DNA from: Bacillota bacterium
GTDB taxonomy: Bacteria > Bacillota > Clostridia > Lachnospirales > Cellulosilyticaceae
NCBI GenBank assembly: GCA_023415525.1
Contig: JAEZKI010000510.1
Coordinates: 1-6,759 of the forward strand
Reading direction: 5' to 3'
Length of the DNA stretch: 6,759 nucleotides
In this document: positions 5,681 through 6,759 of the stretch, one piece after another
Position numbering within the stretch: the first letter of the stretch is position 1
Layout of the letters: each line of letters opens with the position of its first letter
Position numbers and translations under genes: made by a program
Notes under the pieces: model-generated
Database searches by the model: none
Seen by the model: only the letters and a program-made list of their open reading frames with translations
Told to the model about the DNA's origin: nothing

Positions 5681-6759
5681 ATGGAATATATCAAGTTTGG
5701 AGATTTGTATACAATTACAAAGGGGAAAAAAGTTGAAGCATTAGAAGAAAAACAGGATGGAGCATTTAGATATATCCAAATCGATGATTTGAGAAATGAT
5801 GATAATATTAAGTATTGTTTACTACAAAAGGGATATGTAGTTGCCAAGCCAAAAGATTTAATTATTGCATGGGATGGAGCAAATGCTGGAACTATTGGAT
5901 ATGGACTGACTGGAGTAATAGGGAGTACACTTGCACGGTTAAGTACGGACTCTAAAGAAATAGATGTTAACTTTATGGGAAGATATATGCAATCTCAATC
6001 CGAAGCATTGAGAGATAAATGTACAGGGGCCACTATTCCACATATACAAAGAAGTATTTTAGAAGACACACTTATTCCCAAATATGACATTCAAATTCAA
6101 GAAAGAATAGGAGAAATTTTGGAAAAGGCACAAGACCTTATAAGTAAACGTAAAGCACAAATTCAAGCTTGTGATGAGCTGATTAAATCCCAATTTATCG
6201 AGATGTTTGGTGATCCGATGAAAAACGAAAAGATATGGGGGTCCCAAGCTTTAGGTGAACTATGTACAATAGTTCGAGGTGGTTCGCCGAGACCCATTGC
6301 TAACTTTTTAGGTGGAGATATTCCATGGATAAAAATTGGAGATGCAACACAAGATGATGATATATACCTGCATGGTACAAAAGAACACATTATAGAAGAT
6401 GGGATCAAGAAGAGCAGATTTGTTAAGTCAGGCAGCTTAATATTTGCAAACTGTGGAGTGTCATTAGGATTTGCTAGAATCATTACATTCGATGGATGTA
6501 TTCATGATGGCTGGTTAGCTTTTCAAGATATTGATGAGATGAAAGTAAATAAGGTATTTTTATTGAAATCACTAAATATGTGTACTGAACATTTTAGGAG
6601 AACAGCTCCAGATGGAACGCAACCTAATTTAAATACTGACATTATGAAAAAGTTCATTCAAATATTACCACCACTTGAGTTGCAAGAGGAATTTATTCAA
6701 TTTGCAACTCGAGTAGACAAATTGAAATTTGAAATGGAAAAAAGCCTTCATGAACTAGA
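5681..6759 (+). CDS. hsdS: Type I restriction-modification system specificity subunit HsdS (cut off by window end)
   Basis: HsdS chooses the bipartite DNA target of the type I complex. The frame is open from the ATG at 5681 to the window edge (359 codons visible). GGAGGGG at 5667-5673, inside the end of hsdM, is its ribosome binding site. Target recognition domain 1 spans about 1-135: it opens with IKFGDLYTITKGKK and closes with TGATIPHIQRSILEDTLIP. The central conserved helix (about 137-180) includes IQERIGEILEKAQDLISKRK and ends QFIEMFGDPM. Recognition domain 2 (about 186-330) has IVRGGSPRPIANFLGGDIPW, IKIGDAT, SGSLIFANCGVSLGFARI and APDGTQPNLNTD. The second conserved helix starts at LPPLELQEEF (329-338) and is still running at the edge. 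Most HsdS proteins are about 380-450 residues, so only the last few dozen are missing. The recognised sequence cannot be read from the protein by eye. Confidence 0.93.
   Translation, partial: MEYIKFGDLYTITKGKKVEALEEKQDGAFRYIQIDDLRNDDNIKYCLLQKGYVVAKPKDLIIAWDGANAGTIGYGLTGVIGSTLARLSTDSKEIDVNFMGRYMQSQSEALRDKCTGATIPHIQRSILEDTLIPKYDIQIQERIGEILEKAQDLISKRKAQIQACDELIKSQFIEMFGDPMKNEKIWGSQALGELCTIVRGGSPRPIANFLGGDIPWIKIGDATQDDDIYLHGTKEHIIEDGIKKSRFVKSGSLIFANCGVSLGFARIITFDGCIHDGWLAFQDIDEMKVNKVFLLKSLNMCTEHFRRTAPDGTQPNLNTDIMKKFIQILPPLELQEEFIQFATRVDKLKFEMEKSLHEL

Noticed and set aside
6059..6483. Open frames on the - strand at 6059-6247 and 6163-6483
   Set aside because: They lie opposite a continuous hsdS frame with clear HsdS motifs, so they are shadows.
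1..6759. CRISPR array, tRNA or rRNA gene, or complete insertion sequence
   Set aside because: No spaced direct repeats, cloverleaf-like segments, rRNA-like sequence or transposase with terminal repeats were seen.

Overview
The window is AT-rich DNA with strong AAGGAGG-type ribosome binding sites, a few GTG starts, and genes typical of Firmicutes. A Rex repressor next to a YdiF-type ABC-F ATPase, together with the codon style, suggests a class Clostridia organism, perhaps in or near the Lachnospirales. That placement is inferred from protein resemblance by eye, not from a search.

Layout. Bases 1-372 hold the 3' end of an unrecognised + strand gene. Bases 459-1109 (+) encode a GntR/FCD-type transcriptional regulator that starts at GTG, behind a plausible promoter containing a TGTATACA palindrome. 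A hairpin at 1122-1168 sits between this gene and the convergent ABC-F gene (3097-1184, -) and probably ends transcription from both sides. The ABC-F ATPase and rex (3244-3894, +) are divergent and share about 145 bp of intergenic DNA carrying a strong extended -10 promoter for rex. A strong hairpin terminator at 3954-4009 closes rex. A 324-bp gene-poor gap follows, with a possible tiny transposase remnant. A type I restriction-modification locus then begins: hsdM (4219-5676, +) and, 4 bp later, hsdS (5681 to the window end, +), which is cut off in its C-terminal conserved region. No hsdR lies in the window.

How the parts relate. The left two thirds is ordinary chromosomal regulatory and housekeeping content: a metabolite-sensing repressor, a ribosome-associated ATPase and an NADH/NAD+ sensor. 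The right third is accessory defence DNA. HsdM and HsdS together would form a sequence-specific adenine methyltransferase, and with HsdR a restriction enzyme. The junction between core and accessory DNA falls between the rex terminator and the hsd promoter.

I did not find a convincing undescribed system. The most useful leads are the truncated hsdS, with its two target recognition domains joined by a conserved segment that can support domain shuffling, the possible transposase scrap at the junction, and the palindrome in the GntR promoter.
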